Shown here: in pieces, positions 8,463-16,869 of the stretch | Layout: every line of letters starts with the position of its first letter | Numbering within the stretch: position 1 is the stretch's first letter | Source: Rothia santali | GTDB lineage: Bacteria > Actinomycetota > Actinomycetes > Actinomycetales > Micrococcaceae | DNA length: 64,000 nt | Direction of reading: 5' to 3' | Assembly: GCF_024199905.1 (NCBI RefSeq) | Contig: NZ_JANAFB010000010.1 | Location: forward strand, 26,649-90,648 | Made by a program: the position numbers and the translations under genes | Notes under the pieces: model-generated | The model's database searches: none | The model's input: the letters and a program-made list of their open reading frames with translations, nothing else | What the model was told of the DNA's origin: nothing

Positions 8463-8818
8463 CGCTGGCGTGGTTCTCCCTGGTGCCGCCCGATCTGCCT
8501 CGTCCGGCCCGGGCGGTGCGGGCGCGGGGGGCTCTGTGCTCGGGGACCGGTGCCCGCAGGGGGATCGCGTGCGGCGTTCCGCGCGCGACGGCGGGTGGGC
8601 CGCGCGGCGCGATGCGCGGCCTGTGGGGGGAGGGCGATGGGCGACCATCACCCCGCGGGGTCCGGGCGCGGTGGCCTTCCCGTCCGGGACGCCTCTTCGG
8701 GGTTGGAAGATCGCCCTGTTCTCCGGTCCAAGACGTCCGAGTTCGGCCGACCCCACCGGGTAGTCTGGGGGAGAAGAATGCACTTCACTCACCGGAGAGC
8801 GATGGATCGGAAAATGCC
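8463..8818. other. rsmG-parA intergenic region
   Basis: This 356-bp GC-rich gap contains no credible gene. A TAGTCT at 8761-8766 could be the -10 element of a parA promoter, but no matching -35 is obvious. No strong terminator hairpin was seen. Confidence 0.4.
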
Positions 8819-9844
8819 ATGAGACGTGTTCTGGACGTCGGCCTGCCCCCAAATCCCATTGATCAACCCGGGAAAGTTGTCCCGGATGCATGCACCCGTG
8901 TTTCACGTGAAACATTGGAACTGATGACCCCCGTGCTGGAGACGTCCTCCGGCATGGTCGAAACACCTGTGATGAGAGAGCTGATGAACGAGAAGAAGCG
9001 GTGGAAGAGGCTGGCCCAACAGAATGTGGCTGCTCCCGAGGAGACGCGCATCTTCACGATCAGCAATCAGAAGGGCGGCGTCGGCAAGACGAGCACGGCC
9101 GTGAACCTCGCGGCCGCGATGGCCGAGCGGGGGTTGGAGACGCTGGTCATCGACATCGATCCCCAGGGGAACGCATCGACGGCCCTCAACATCGATCACG
9201 GCCTGGACGTACCGTCGACCTACGACATCCTCATCGAGGGGACGTCGATGGCGGAGATCGTCAAGGCGTGCCCCGATATCTCCCGTCTCTCATGCGTACC
9301 GGCGAACATCGACCTGGCCGGAGCGGAGATCGAGCTCGTGTCCCAGGTGGCTCGTGAGCAGCGCCTGAATCGGGCGCTCCAGGAGTACACGGAGTACCGA
9401 GAGCGCGAGGGGCTTCCCCGGCTCGACTACGTCTTCATCGACTGCCCTCCGTCCCTGGGCCTGCTGACCATCAACGCCTTCGTGGCGGCCAGGGAAGTGC
9501 TCATCCCCATCCAGAGCGAGTACTACGCTCTCGAGGGGCTGAGCCAGCTTCTGAACAACATCGAGATGGTCAAGAAGCACCTCAACTCAACTCTCCACGT
9601 GAGCACCATTCTGCTCACGATGTACGACGGACGGACCAATCTCGCCTCTCAGGTGGCGGACGAGGTACGTCAGCACTTCCCGGAGGAGGTGCTGGAAGCG
9701 CTCATTCCACGTTCGGTCCGCATCTCCGAGGCGCCCAGCTACCAGCAGACCGTGCTGAGCTACGACCCCCACTCAAGCGGTGCCCTGGCCTACCTGGAGG
9801 CGGCCGTGGAGATCGCACAGCGGAGCCGCACGCTCGCCTCCTGA
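8819..9844 (+). CDS. parA: Chromosome-partitioning ATPase ParA
   Basis: ParA is a Walker-type ATPase that moves ParB-parS complexes and segregates the origin. The 341-residue product has the deviant Walker A motif KGGVGKTS near residue 87, DIDPQGNAST after it, and DYVFIDCPPSLG as the Walker B region. The start is uncertain: ATG at 8819 gives a leader peptide in which a parS site is encoded (RVSRETLE), while ATG at 8924 would leave that parS upstream. The body of the protein is standard. parB follows after 464 bp with two parS sites between. Confidence 0.93.
   Translation: MRRVLDVGLPPNPIDQPGKVVPDACTRVSRETLELMTPVLETSSGMVETPVMRELMNEKKRWKRLAQQNVAAPEETRIFTISNQKGGVGKTSTAVNLAAAMAERGLETLVIDIDPQGNASTALNIDHGLDVPSTYDILIEGTSMAEIVKACPDISRLSCVPANIDLAGAEIELVSQVAREQRLNRALQEYTEYREREGLPRLDYVFIDCPPSLGLLTINAFVAAREVLIPIQSEYYALEGLSQLLNNIEMVKKHLNSTLHVSTILLTMYDGRTNLASQVADEVRQHFPEEVLEALIPRSVRISEAPSYQQTVLSYDPHSSGALAYLEAAVEIAQRSRTLAS
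8899..8914. promoter_or_regulatory. parS: parS site 1 (perfect)
   Basis: TGTTTCACGTGAAACA is the perfect 16-bp ParB-binding palindrome. It lies inside the first codons of parA, or just upstream if the later start is used. Confidence 0.95.
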
Positions 9845-10009
9845 CTGAGGCCCCCGTAGGAGCCCGTGGGGGCGCTCCAGCGAGGACTCGAGACGTGCGA
9901 GGGGTCTTCATCAGCCGCGGCCGCAGACGTTCGTCTCCGAGGGGTGCGACGAGATCTGAGCCCCTCTCGCTACTGTGCGCGGAAGCGTGAAGTCGTCGAT
10001 TTCTCGTCA

Positions 10010-10025
10010 TGTTTCACGTGAAACG
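10010..10025. promoter_or_regulatory. parS: parS site 2
   Basis: TGTTTCACGTGAAACG matches the parS palindrome at 15 of 16 positions and lies in the parA-parB gap. Confidence 0.93.
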
Positions 10026-10130
10026 CGATGGAGGTCGGGTGGAGGCGGAGCGGTGGACGAGTGCTCGGGAAGTGTTCCGAGCACCGCATCGCATTCATCG
10101 TCACCAGTAGCAATGGGTCGACAATTGAGC

Positions 10131-10146
10131 CGTTTCACGTGAAACG
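10131..10146. promoter_or_regulatory. parS: parS site 3
   Basis: CGTTTCACGTGAAACG is a fully symmetrical parS variant in the parA-parB gap. Confidence 0.93.
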
Positions 10147-10308
10147 GCCACTTGACTCTCCCTCCCAGGTGGGGGCGGGCATGCTTTCGGTCGCCTTGCA
10201 CTTCGATGGCATTCTCCGGAGAAGCGTCACAACGTGCATGAGGCAGGTTCTTCTCGCCGCACCCACTAGACTGAAGACACGGATCGACTGTCTAGCGTAG
10301 GAGCAATT

Positions 10309-11865
10309 GTGGCGGAACGTCGTAGAGGACTGGGGCGTGGACTTGGTGCGCTCATTCCATCATCACCCGAGCTCGAGGAATCTCAGACTGCAGTGGCGGG
10401 TGGGACCGACAGCCTCTTCGACGCGGATGCTGGCACTGACGTTTCACGTGAAACAGAGGAGACCCCAGCGGCCACCCCCTCGAAGCGTGGAAAGACGACA
10501 TCGGCTAAGAGTTCGGGCTCACGGCGCACGCCTCAGACCTCGACCAAAGACGCCTCCGGTTCGCCCGCAGAGGGGAAGCGCGAACTCAACGACTCCTCCA
10601 TTGACGCCACCGCGGCCAATGACCCAGCTGCCTCATCAAAGCAGAAAGCTATCAAAGCAACCCCTAGAAACCGTCCTTCGTCGTCCAAGTCATCGAAATC
10701 GCGTGACGAAGTGACCAGCTCCACCTCAGCGTCCAAGAGCTCAGCAGCTGCGACGAAGCGAGCGGATATGGGGGCCGCCCTGCGCAAGAGCGGGACAGGA
10801 CGACGCCCCGTGGACTTCTTCTTCCAGCCGAGCGAACCGGCGAGCCCTGCGGATGTCGAGGCCGTCGAAGCCGATTCCTCTTCAGCTTCCTCGATGCAGA
10901 GCGAACTTCCCGTATCCAGAGGAACGACTGCCTCAGCCGCGGATCCGGCGTCGACCACGTCGGCGTCCGTCGGCGGCGATGTTTCACGTGAAACGAGCGC
11001 AGATCAGTCGGTGTCTGACAACGGTTCCGAGAACCTCGTCTCGGTTCCCGGCGCGCACTTCGGCGAGATCGGGGTGCATGACATCCACCCTAACCGCAAG
11101 CAGCCGCGGCAGGACTTCGACGAGGACGAGATGGAGGAGCTGGTTCACTCCATCCGCGAGATCGGGGTGCTTCAGCCGATCGTCGTTCGACGCAGCCGCG
11201 AAGAGGGGGATGCGCCCTACGAGCTCGTCATGGGCGAGCGACGCTGGCGGGCATCCCAGCGGGCGGAGATCGCAACCATCCCCGCCATCGTCCGGGACAC
11301 TCAGGACGTCGATCTGCTGCGCGATGCGCTGCTGGAGAACCTGCACCGCAGTCAGCTGAATCCGCTGGAGGAGGCCGCCGCATATCAGCAGCTACTCCAC
11401 GAGTTCGGCACCACCCAGGAGGAACTCGCGCGGCGCATCGGTCGTTCGCGCCCGCAGATCAGCAACACCATCCGACTCCTGCGACTGCCCGCGCTGGTGC
11501 AGCGCCGGGTGGCTGCGGGCATTCTCTCCGCGGGACACGCTCGTGCGCTCCTGGTGCTCGAGGACCCGGCCGCCATCGAGCGCTTGGCGCAGCGCATCGT
11601 GGCGGAAGGCCTATCGGTGCGAGCGGTCGAAGAGATCGCGCAGGCTGGCGAGGGGGAGAAAAAGCCCAAGGAGCGTAAGGCAACCCCCTCCAATCGTCAT
11701 CATGAGCGCCTCGACTACATTGCGGACGCGTTCGCCGACAAGCTGGACACCAGCGTCAAGATCAATCTCGGGGCCCGGAAGGGTAGGATGACGATCGAGT
11801 TCGCCTCGGTGGACGATCTGAACCGCATCATCTCCGTCCTCGACCCGAAGATCGAGCGGGACTGA
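10309..11865 (+). CDS. parB: Chromosome-partitioning protein ParB
   Basis: ParB is a CTP-dependent clamp that loads at parS and spreads along DNA. The product begins with the ParA-contact motif RRRGLGRGLGALIP and is 518 residues, well above the usual 300-350. The excess is a Ser/Ala/Lys-rich linker at about residues 20-243 whose DNA is less GC-rich than its surroundings. The canonical part follows: the CTP-binding motif GERRWRA, DALLENLHRSQLNPLEEA, a helix-turn-helix (ELARRIGRSRPQISNTIR) and a C-terminal dimer domain. Two parS sites are encoded within the linker as VSRET. GTG start with AGGAG upstream. Confidence 0.95.
   Translation: MAERRRGLGRGLGALIPSSPELEESQTAVAGGTDSLFDADAGTDVSRETEETPAATPSKRGKTTSAKSSGSRRTPQTSTKDASGSPAEGKRELNDSSIDATAANDPAASSKQKAIKATPRNRPSSSKSSKSRDEVTSSTSASKSSAAATKRADMGAALRKSGTGRRPVDFFFQPSEPASPADVEAVEADSSSASSMQSELPVSRGTTASAADPASTTSASVGGDVSRETSADQSVSDNGSENLVSVPGAHFGEIGVHDIHPNRKQPRQDFDEDEMEELVHSIREIGVLQPIVVRRSREEGDAPYELVMGERRWRASQRAEIATIPAIVRDTQDVDLLRDALLENLHRSQLNPLEEAAAYQQLLHEFGTTQEELARRIGRSRPQISNTIRLLRLPALVQRRVAAGILSAGHARALLVLEDPAAIERLAQRIVAEGLSVRAVEEIAQAGEGEKKPKERKATPSNRHHERLDYIADAFADKLDTSVKINLGARKGRMTIEFASVDDLNRIISVLDPKIERD
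10440..10455. promoter_or_regulatory. parS: parS site 4, inside parB
   Basis: CGTTTCACGTGAAACA is embedded in the parB coding sequence, reading DVSRETE in the protein. Confidence 0.92.
10980..10995. promoter_or_regulatory. parS: parS site 5, inside parB
   Basis: TGTTTCACGTGAAACG is embedded in the parB coding sequence, reading DVSRETS in the protein. Confidence 0.92.
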
Positions 11866-11881
11866 TCTCCCGGGACCACGA

Positions 11882-11921
11882 AAAGGCCCGCCCCGTTTCA
11901 CGTGAAACGGGGCGGGCCTTT
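11882..11921. terminator. parS: Perfect 40-bp palindrome: bidirectional terminator with parS site 6 at its centre
   Basis: The arms 11882-11901 and 11902-11921 are exact reverse complements. The centre 11894-11909 is the symmetrical parS CGTTTCACGTGAAACG, and the flanks add GC-rich stem ending in A/T runs (AAAGGCCCG and CGGGCCTTT). The element lies between the converging parB and trxA genes, so it can terminate both transcripts while also being a ParB loading site. Confidence 0.85.
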
Positions 11922-11947
11922 CTCGTGGGACTCGACGAGAGGAGGTG

Positions 11948-12274
11948 TCAGCCGAGGAAGTCGGCGAACTCCTTCTCGAGTGCCGCCTTGGGCTTCGCTC
12001 CCACAGAGGTCTTGGCGACCTCCCCGTCCTTGAAGACGTAGATGGCCGGGATCGAGGTGATTCCGTACTTGGCGGCGGTCTCACCGTTCTCGTCGACGTT
12101 CAGCTTCACGACGTCGACCGACTCGGCGTGCTCCTCGGCGATCTGGTCGAGGATCGGGCCGACCATGCGGCACGGACCGCACCACTCGGCCCAGAAGTCG
12201 ACGATGACCGGGCGGTCGCTCTTCAGGACGTCCTCTTCGAAGGACGCGTCGGTGACGGCTTTGGCGTTGCTCAT
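11948..12274 (-). CDS. trxA: Thioredoxin
   Basis: Thioredoxin is the general cytoplasmic dithiol reductant, recycled by thioredoxin reductase. The 108-residue product has the active site WCGPCRM after VIVDFWAEW and the cis-proline region GITSIPAI, with normal family length. It starts at ATG 12274, 62 bp downstream of trxB, and is probably cotranscribed with it from the SigR-type promoter at 13435-13460. It converges on parB. Confidence 0.96.
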   Translation of the reverse strand: MSNAKAVTDASFEEDVLKSDRPVIVDFWAEWCGPCRMVGPILDQIAEEHAESVDVVKLNVDENGETAAKYGITSIPAIYVFKDGEVAKTSVGAKPKAALEKEFADFLG

Positions 12275-12336
12275 GGTGTTTTCCTTTCCTGAGCGTCTGG
12301 GGATGAGAGGGTCTGAGGGCCCGGACGGCCGGAGGG

Positions 12337-13353
12337 TCAGAGGGACTCGAGGTAGTGCTGCGCGTCGATGGCGGCGACGCAGCCGGAACCGGCGGCCGTG
12401 ATGGCCTGTCGGTAGGTGGGGTCCACGACGTCGCCCGCTGCGAAGACTCCGGGCAGCGCCGTCTTGGAGGACCGCCCGTGGACGGCGATCGTACCGTCGG
12501 GGGTCAGCTCCAGCTGCTCCCGGACGAGGTCGGTCCGGGGGTCGGAGCCGATGGCCACGAACAGCCCCTCGACCTCCAGGCGCTGGGTCACCCCCGAGCG
12601 CAGGTTCTCGATCTGGAGGGCCTCCGTCTTCTGCTCGCCCTCGATGCCCACGACCGCGGAATCCCAGACGAAGGTGATCTTGGGGTGGTTGAGGGCCCGC
12701 TCCTGCATGATCTCCGAGGCGCGGAGGGTGTCCCGCCGGTGGATCACGGTGACGGAGGAGGCGAAGTTGGTCAGGAAGAGGGCCTCCTCGAGGGCCGAGT
12801 CGCCGCCGCCCACGACGGCGATGGGCTTCTCCTTAAAGAAGAAACCGTCGCAGGTTGCGCACCAGCTGACACCGTGCCCGGACAGCCTCTTCTCGTCCTC
12901 GAGTCCGAGCTTGCGGTACTCGGAGCCGGTGGAGAGGATGACGGACTTGGCCAGGGTGACCGAACCGTCGTCGAGCACGATCTTCTTGACCTCGCCGGAG
13001 AGGTCGACCTGGGCCACGTCCTCGTAGCGGACGTCGGCGCCGAAGCGCTCGGCCTGCTGCTGCATGTTGGCCATGAGCTCGGGGCCCTGGATGCCCTCGA
13101 TGAAGCCCGGGTAGTTCTCCACCTCGGTCGTGGTCATCAGGTCGCCACCCGCCGCCACGGAACTGGCGAAGACCACGGGCTTGAGGTTGGCGCGGGCCGT
13201 GTACACGGCGGCCGTGTACCCGGCGGGGCCCGAGCCGACGATCACGACGTCGTGGACGGTCGCGTCGCCCTCCTGCTCGGCTCGCGGCGCGGGCTCGCTC
13301 TGCTGCAGATTGATGAGCGGGGCGGAGGCCGCGGAGAACACGCTGTCGGTCAA
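12337..13353 (-). CDS. trxB: Thioredoxin reductase
   Basis: TrxB is an NADPH-dependent FAD enzyme that reduces thioredoxin. The 338-residue product has the FAD site VIVGSGPAGYTAAVY near residue 40, the redox-active pair in SWCATCDGFFF, an NADPH site (VVGGGDSALEEA) and the C-terminal FAD motif VFAAGDVVDPTYRQA. I use the TTG at 13351-13353 because AGGTGA precedes it; this leaves an N-terminal extension of about 33 residues that is longer than usual, so an internal start is possible. Confidence 0.94.
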   Translation of the reverse strand: MTDSVFSAASAPLINLQQSEPAPRAEQEGDATVHDVVIVGSGPAGYTAAVYTARANLKPVVFASSVAAGGDLMTTTEVENYPGFIEGIQGPELMANMQQQAERFGADVRYEDVAQVDLSGEVKKIVLDDGSVTLAKSVILSTGSEYRKLGLEDEKRLSGHGVSWCATCDGFFFKEKPIAVVGGGDSALEEALFLTNFASSVTVIHRRDTLRASEIMQERALNHPKITFVWDSAVVGIEGEQKTEALQIENLRSGVTQRLEVEGLFVAIGSDPRTDLVREQLELTPDGTIAVHGRSSKTALPGVFAAGDVVDPTYRQAITAAGSGCVAAIDAQHYLESL

Positions 13354-13700
13354 GGGTCACCTTTCGGTCGTGGCCGTCGCCGGCCGAGGAGGCACGCCGA
13401 CCCTGGGGGCGGCGCGGAGGTTTCTATGGGTGAGAACCGGTTCGCGGGGCATTATATTCCGGTACGCCCCGGGCGCGCCCGGAGCGCGCCCGCACGACTC
13501 CCTGCGGTGGAGAACCCTCCCAGAGGATCACCGGACGGTCGAGGGATCGCCTCACGGTCAGAGGCCGTGGACGACGCGTCCGAGAGGGACGCAACTGGAA
13601 GCGGATGCGGGCCGGGAGGGCCACAACCGGAACCGGAGGGCGGGCCCGCCGAGGCGAGCCGGGATCGGAACGGCCCCGGAACCCCGGGCCGCCCCCGGCG
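13354..13700. other. trxB upstream intergenic region
   Basis: This 347-bp gap contains the SigR-type promoter; a TATAAT also occurs within it on the minus strand (13451-13456) but without a recognisable -35. The remainder (about 13470-13700) is GC-rich with no gene or clear hairpin seen. Confidence 0.45.
13435..13460 (-). promoter_or_regulatory. SigR/SigH-type promoter for trxB-trxA
   Basis: On the minus strand GGAAT (13460-13456) and GTT (13437-13435) are separated by exactly 18 bp. This matches the actinobacterial thiol-oxidative-stress sigma factor consensus (SigR in Streptomyces, SigH in Mycobacterium), whose classical target is trxBA. The start codon lies about 80 bp downstream. Confidence 0.7.
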
Positions 13701-15098
13701 TCACTCCACGGAGATGTCGTTGATGCGCAGCCCGTAGGAGTAGCCGGCGATCGGCTCGCTGAGCTGGGCCGCCTGGGTGAAGTAGACGATGACGTAGGAG
13801 GCGTCCTCGGAGCTGGCCTGATCGGACAGGTCCACGGTGGTTGAGGGTCCGTCGAGGGTCCCGGTGCCCGCCTCCGTCGCGCCCTCGATGCTGGGGGAGT
13901 CGCTCGTGTACACGGTGAACTGGCCGCCCGTCCCGCCGTCCTGGCCCACCGTGACGCTCGAGACCTCGCTGGGCTGCTGCAGCTCGACCGCCAGGCCGAC
14001 GCCGGGCACCAGGTTGCCGAAGGAGGCCGAGGAGAATCCGTAGCTGCTCCAGGAGGTCGAGGGGTCGCCGTCGGTCGCCAGTCCCAGCGTGCCGTCCTGG
14101 TCCCCCATGAAGCCGACGTTGCCGGGCACCACGCGGCTGATCCCGGAGATCTCCGGGGAGCCCGCGCCGCCGGTGGGCGAGGGCGAGGCGCTGGCGGAGG
14201 GCGACGACGTCGGCCCCTCCGGCGCGGAGCTGACCGTGCCGCTGGGGGAGGGATCCGCGAACCCGGCCACGAGGGAGCCGAGGCGCGTGAAGCCGAAGAT
14301 CGCGAGGCCGACCAGCAGGACCACCACCACGACCGCGGTGATCCACAGGCCGCCGCCCGCGCGTCGCCGCCGGGGCCGCTCCTCCTCGTCCTCGTACTGG
14401 ACGCCCGGGATGAAGTCCTCCTCCTCGGGCTCGTAGCGGTTGTCGCCGTCGTAGCCCGCGTCCAGCCCCTGGAAGGCTGACGCCGCGCCGGCCGCGCCCG
14501 CCACGCCCGCGGTCCCGCCGGAGGCGTCCGACGCCGCTCGGTCGAAGAGGGTCCCGTCGCTCGAGCCCGCACGGGGCTGGCGCTGCGCGGGCGGCTCCTC
14601 GCCGAAGGCCTCGTAGTCCGCCTCGGACCACTCCTGGACCGCCGGCATGGGCCCGGTGTCCCCCGAGCGCCCCGAGACCGCGCTCTGGGGCGAGGTGTCG
14701 GTGCCGAGCTGCTCGTAGTCGGCGTCGGTGGCCGCCGTGCTGGAGCCGAAGATCTCGGTGCCGAGACCCTCGGGGTCCTCGGGCTCGAAGTCCTCGGTGA
14801 GCAGGAGGTCCAGGAGCTCGTTGGCGGGGGCGTGGGAGGTGATCAGGTAGGTGACGTCCTCGGACTGCCCCAGGTCCAGGATCTGGAGGTTGCCGGCCCG
14901 CGGGCCCGCGGCGACCTCGCGCGCGTGCTCGATGAGCAGGTCGCTGTGCGCCGCGCTCGCCACGAGGATCGAGACCCGGCGCCCCAGCACCTGATCCCGC
15001 CCCTCCAGGACCTGGTCCTGGGCGGCGGTGGCCACCACCTGGGTGGTCACCTTGTAGCGCCCGCCGAGGACGGCGCCTAGCTGAATGGCCTGCGTCAC
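13701..15098 (-). CDS. Membrane protein with degenerate kinase N-lobe and extracellular discoidin-like domain
   Basis: The 465-residue product starts at GTG 15098 (GGGAGG upstream). Residues 1-115 resemble the N-lobe of a Ser/Thr kinase-like fold (GAVLGGRYKV through GRRVSILVA) but no HRD or DFG catalytic motif follows; residues 120-245 are low-complexity and acidic. One membrane segment (about 249-273, ITAVVVVVLLVGLAIFGF) follows a basic RPRRRRAG stop. The extracellular half, after a Ser/Pro-rich stalk, resembles F5/8 type C domains (LATDGDPSTSWSS). Mycobacterial MurJ carries a fused pseudokinase and extracellular domain; here the equivalent is a separate gene 62 bp after murJ. It probably helps regulate MurJ or cell-wall assembly; this is inference. 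Confidence 0.75.
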   Translation of the reverse strand: MTQAIQLGAVLGGRYKVTTQVVATAAQDQVLEGRDQVLGRRVSILVASAAHSDLLIEHAREVAAGPRAGNLQILDLGQSEDVTYLITSHAPANELLDLLLTEDFEPEDPEGLGTEIFGSSTAATDADYEQLGTDTSPQSAVSGRSGDTGPMPAVQEWSEADYEAFGEEPPAQRQPRAGSSDGTLFDRAASDASGGTAGVAGAAGAASAFQGLDAGYDGDNRYEPEEEDFIPGVQYEDEEERPRRRRAGGGLWITAVVVVVLLVGLAIFGFTRLGSLVAGFADPSPSGTVSSAPEGPTSSPSASASPSPTGGAGSPEISGISRVVPGNVGFMGDQDGTLGLATDGDPSTSWSSYGFSSASFGNLVPGVGLAVELQQPSEVSSVTVGQDGGTGGQFTVYTSDSPSIEGATEAGTGTLDGPSTTVDLSDQASSEDASYVIVYFTQAAQLSEPIAGYSYGLRINDISVE

Positions 15099-15160
15099 GA
15101 GCCCTCCCACGCTGATTACGGTCGATGTCTGCTGTCGATGATACCGGCGCGTACCTCCGG

Positions 15161-16807
15161 TTAGCGTCCCACACGCGCTCTGATCGGGGCCATCAGGCCG
15201 TCCAGCTCGCGGACCCTCAGGAGCTTCAGGGCGCCCAGGTAGACGATCCCCATGACGGCGAGGCCCAGGAGGGAGAACAGCATCCCGCTGAGCGGGCTCC
15301 GCCACGGGAAGCCATCGATCGAGTAGCCCCCAGTCAGCTGGAGGAGCACGTATCCGGCCAAGCCGGCGACGACCGCCGCGAGGGAGACCCGGAGGTGGGT
15401 CTTGACGATGTGCGCGACGTCGTAGTCCCCGAGCCACCGCTTCAGGGCCCGGTGGTAGAGCGCGGCGGAGAATATGTTCATGAACACATATAGGCCGGCC
15501 ACGTAGAAGGTGGTGTACTGCGGCGGGACCACGGCCAGGACCAGGGCGCCGAGCGCGATGGTGATGATCGCGGAGATGACCTGCACCACCAGCGGCGTCC
15601 GGGCGTCCTCCGAGGCGTAGAACATCCGCCCCATCATGAACGCGATGGTCAGGAACGGCCCGCCCAGCGCGATCACGGTGACGAGCTGGCCCATGACCGC
15701 GCCGGCCCCCTGCTCGCCGCCGCTGAACATCATGCCCACCGGCCCGGCGTAGACGATGAGGGCGACGGCGCAGAAGATCGTGGCCACCGAGGCCACCCGC
15801 AGTCCCTGCGACAGCGAGGCGACCATCCCGCCGTGGTCCCGCTCCCCGGCCGAGTGCGCCATGCGGTTGAACAGCACGGTCGCGATGGACAGCCCGATCA
15901 CCCCGTGGGGCAGCTGGTACAGCATGGTCGAGTACTCGAGCAGCGCGGGGCCGGCCACCGCCTGGCCCGTGGCCTCCACGACCGCCTCGCGCGCGCCGGT
16001 CGCCGAGGAGGCGACCTTGGTCAGGAACAGGAAGGAGAGGTTGGCGATGATGCCGGTGGCGAGCGTCCAGCTGGCGATCCGCGCCGCCGTCGAGAGCCCG
16101 ATCCCGCGCCAGCCCACCTTGACGCCCAGCCCCAGCCGGAGCCGCTTGAGGGGGATGAACAGGATGAGCGCCTGCGCCGCGACGCCGACCGTAGCCATCC
16201 CCGCGAGCCAGAAGGTCTGCGCGCCGGTCCAGTTGCCGAGCGAGTGGTCGGCGGTGGCGTTGCTGCCGAACATCCAGATGAAGACCAGCAGCGCCGCGAT
16301 GGCGACGACGTTGTTCAATGCCGGCGCCCACATATACGCCCCGAAGGCCCCGCGCGCGTTGAGGATCTGCCCCACGACCGTGTACAGCCCGTAGAAGAAC
16401 AGCTGCGGGAAGCACCAGAGGGCGAAGGTGACGCCGAAGTCGATCTGGTCCTGCGTCCACCCGGTCGAGACGAGCGTGATGATCGGCCGGGCGAGGAGCA
16501 CGACGACGGTGGTGAGCACGGCCAGGCCGATCACGGCGAGCGAGAGGAGCCGCGAGATGTAGTCGGCCCCGCCGTCGGGGTTCTTGGCGGCCTTGATGAT
16601 CTGCGGCACCAGCACCGCGTTGAAGACGCCGCCGGCCACGAGCACGTAGATGAGGTTGGGCAGCTGGTTGGCCAGCTGGAAGATGTCACCGGTGGTCTGC
16701 GCGCCGATCGCGGTGGCGATCAGGAGCGCCTTGACGAACCCCAGGACCCGGGAGACCAGGGTCCCCGCGGCCATGATGGCGCTCGAGCGCGCACCGGTTG
16801 CTGCCAT
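15161..16807 (-). CDS. murJ: Lipid II flippase MurJ
   Basis: MurJ flips the peptidoglycan precursor lipid II across the membrane. The 548-residue product is strongly hydrophobic with about 14 membrane segments and the MOP-superfamily look (AAGTLVSRVLGFVKALLIATAIG at the start, LPNLIYVLVAGGVFNAVLVP). Arg residues of the central cavity region (SRVLGF) are present. Unlike mycobacterial MviN it has no fused pseudokinase; that part is encoded by the next gene. The upstream NUDIX gene ends 62 bp before it, and no DUF6049 gene lies between. Confidence 0.94.
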   Translation of the reverse strand: MAATGARSSAIMAAGTLVSRVLGFVKALLIATAIGAQTTGDIFQLANQLPNLIYVLVAGGVFNAVLVPQIIKAAKNPDGGADYISRLLSLAVIGLAVLTTVVVLLARPIITLVSTGWTQDQIDFGVTFALWCFPQLFFYGLYTVVGQILNARGAFGAYMWAPALNNVVAIAALLVFIWMFGSNATADHSLGNWTGAQTFWLAGMATVGVAAQALILFIPLKRLRLGLGVKVGWRGIGLSTAARIASWTLATGIIANLSFLFLTKVASSATGAREAVVEATGQAVAGPALLEYSTMLYQLPHGVIGLSIATVLFNRMAHSAGERDHGGMVASLSQGLRVASVATIFCAVALIVYAGPVGMMFSGGEQGAGAVMGQLVTVIALGGPFLTIAFMMGRMFYASEDARTPLVVQVISAIITIALGALVLAVVPPQYTTFYVAGLYVFMNIFSAALYHRALKRWLGDYDVAHIVKTHLRVSLAAVVAGLAGYVLLQLTGGYSIDGFPWRSPLSGMLFSLLGLAVMGIVYLGALKLLRVRELDGLMAPIRARVGR

Positions 16808-16869
16808 GTCGTATATGCCCTATCCGTGATGAACCGTGGTCTTACCCGCTGGGCACGGGTCATCCCATC

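Larger units (their letters stand above)
9845..10308. other. parA-parB intergenic region with two parS sites
   Basis: This 464-bp gap has no gene. It holds a GC stem at 9850-9873 (GCCCCC/GGGGGC, probably ending parA transcripts), parS sites 2 and 3, a TAGACT -10-like element at 10267-10272 and an AGGAG ribosome site at 10299-10303 before parB. It is visibly less GC-rich than the rest of the window. Confidence 0.6.
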
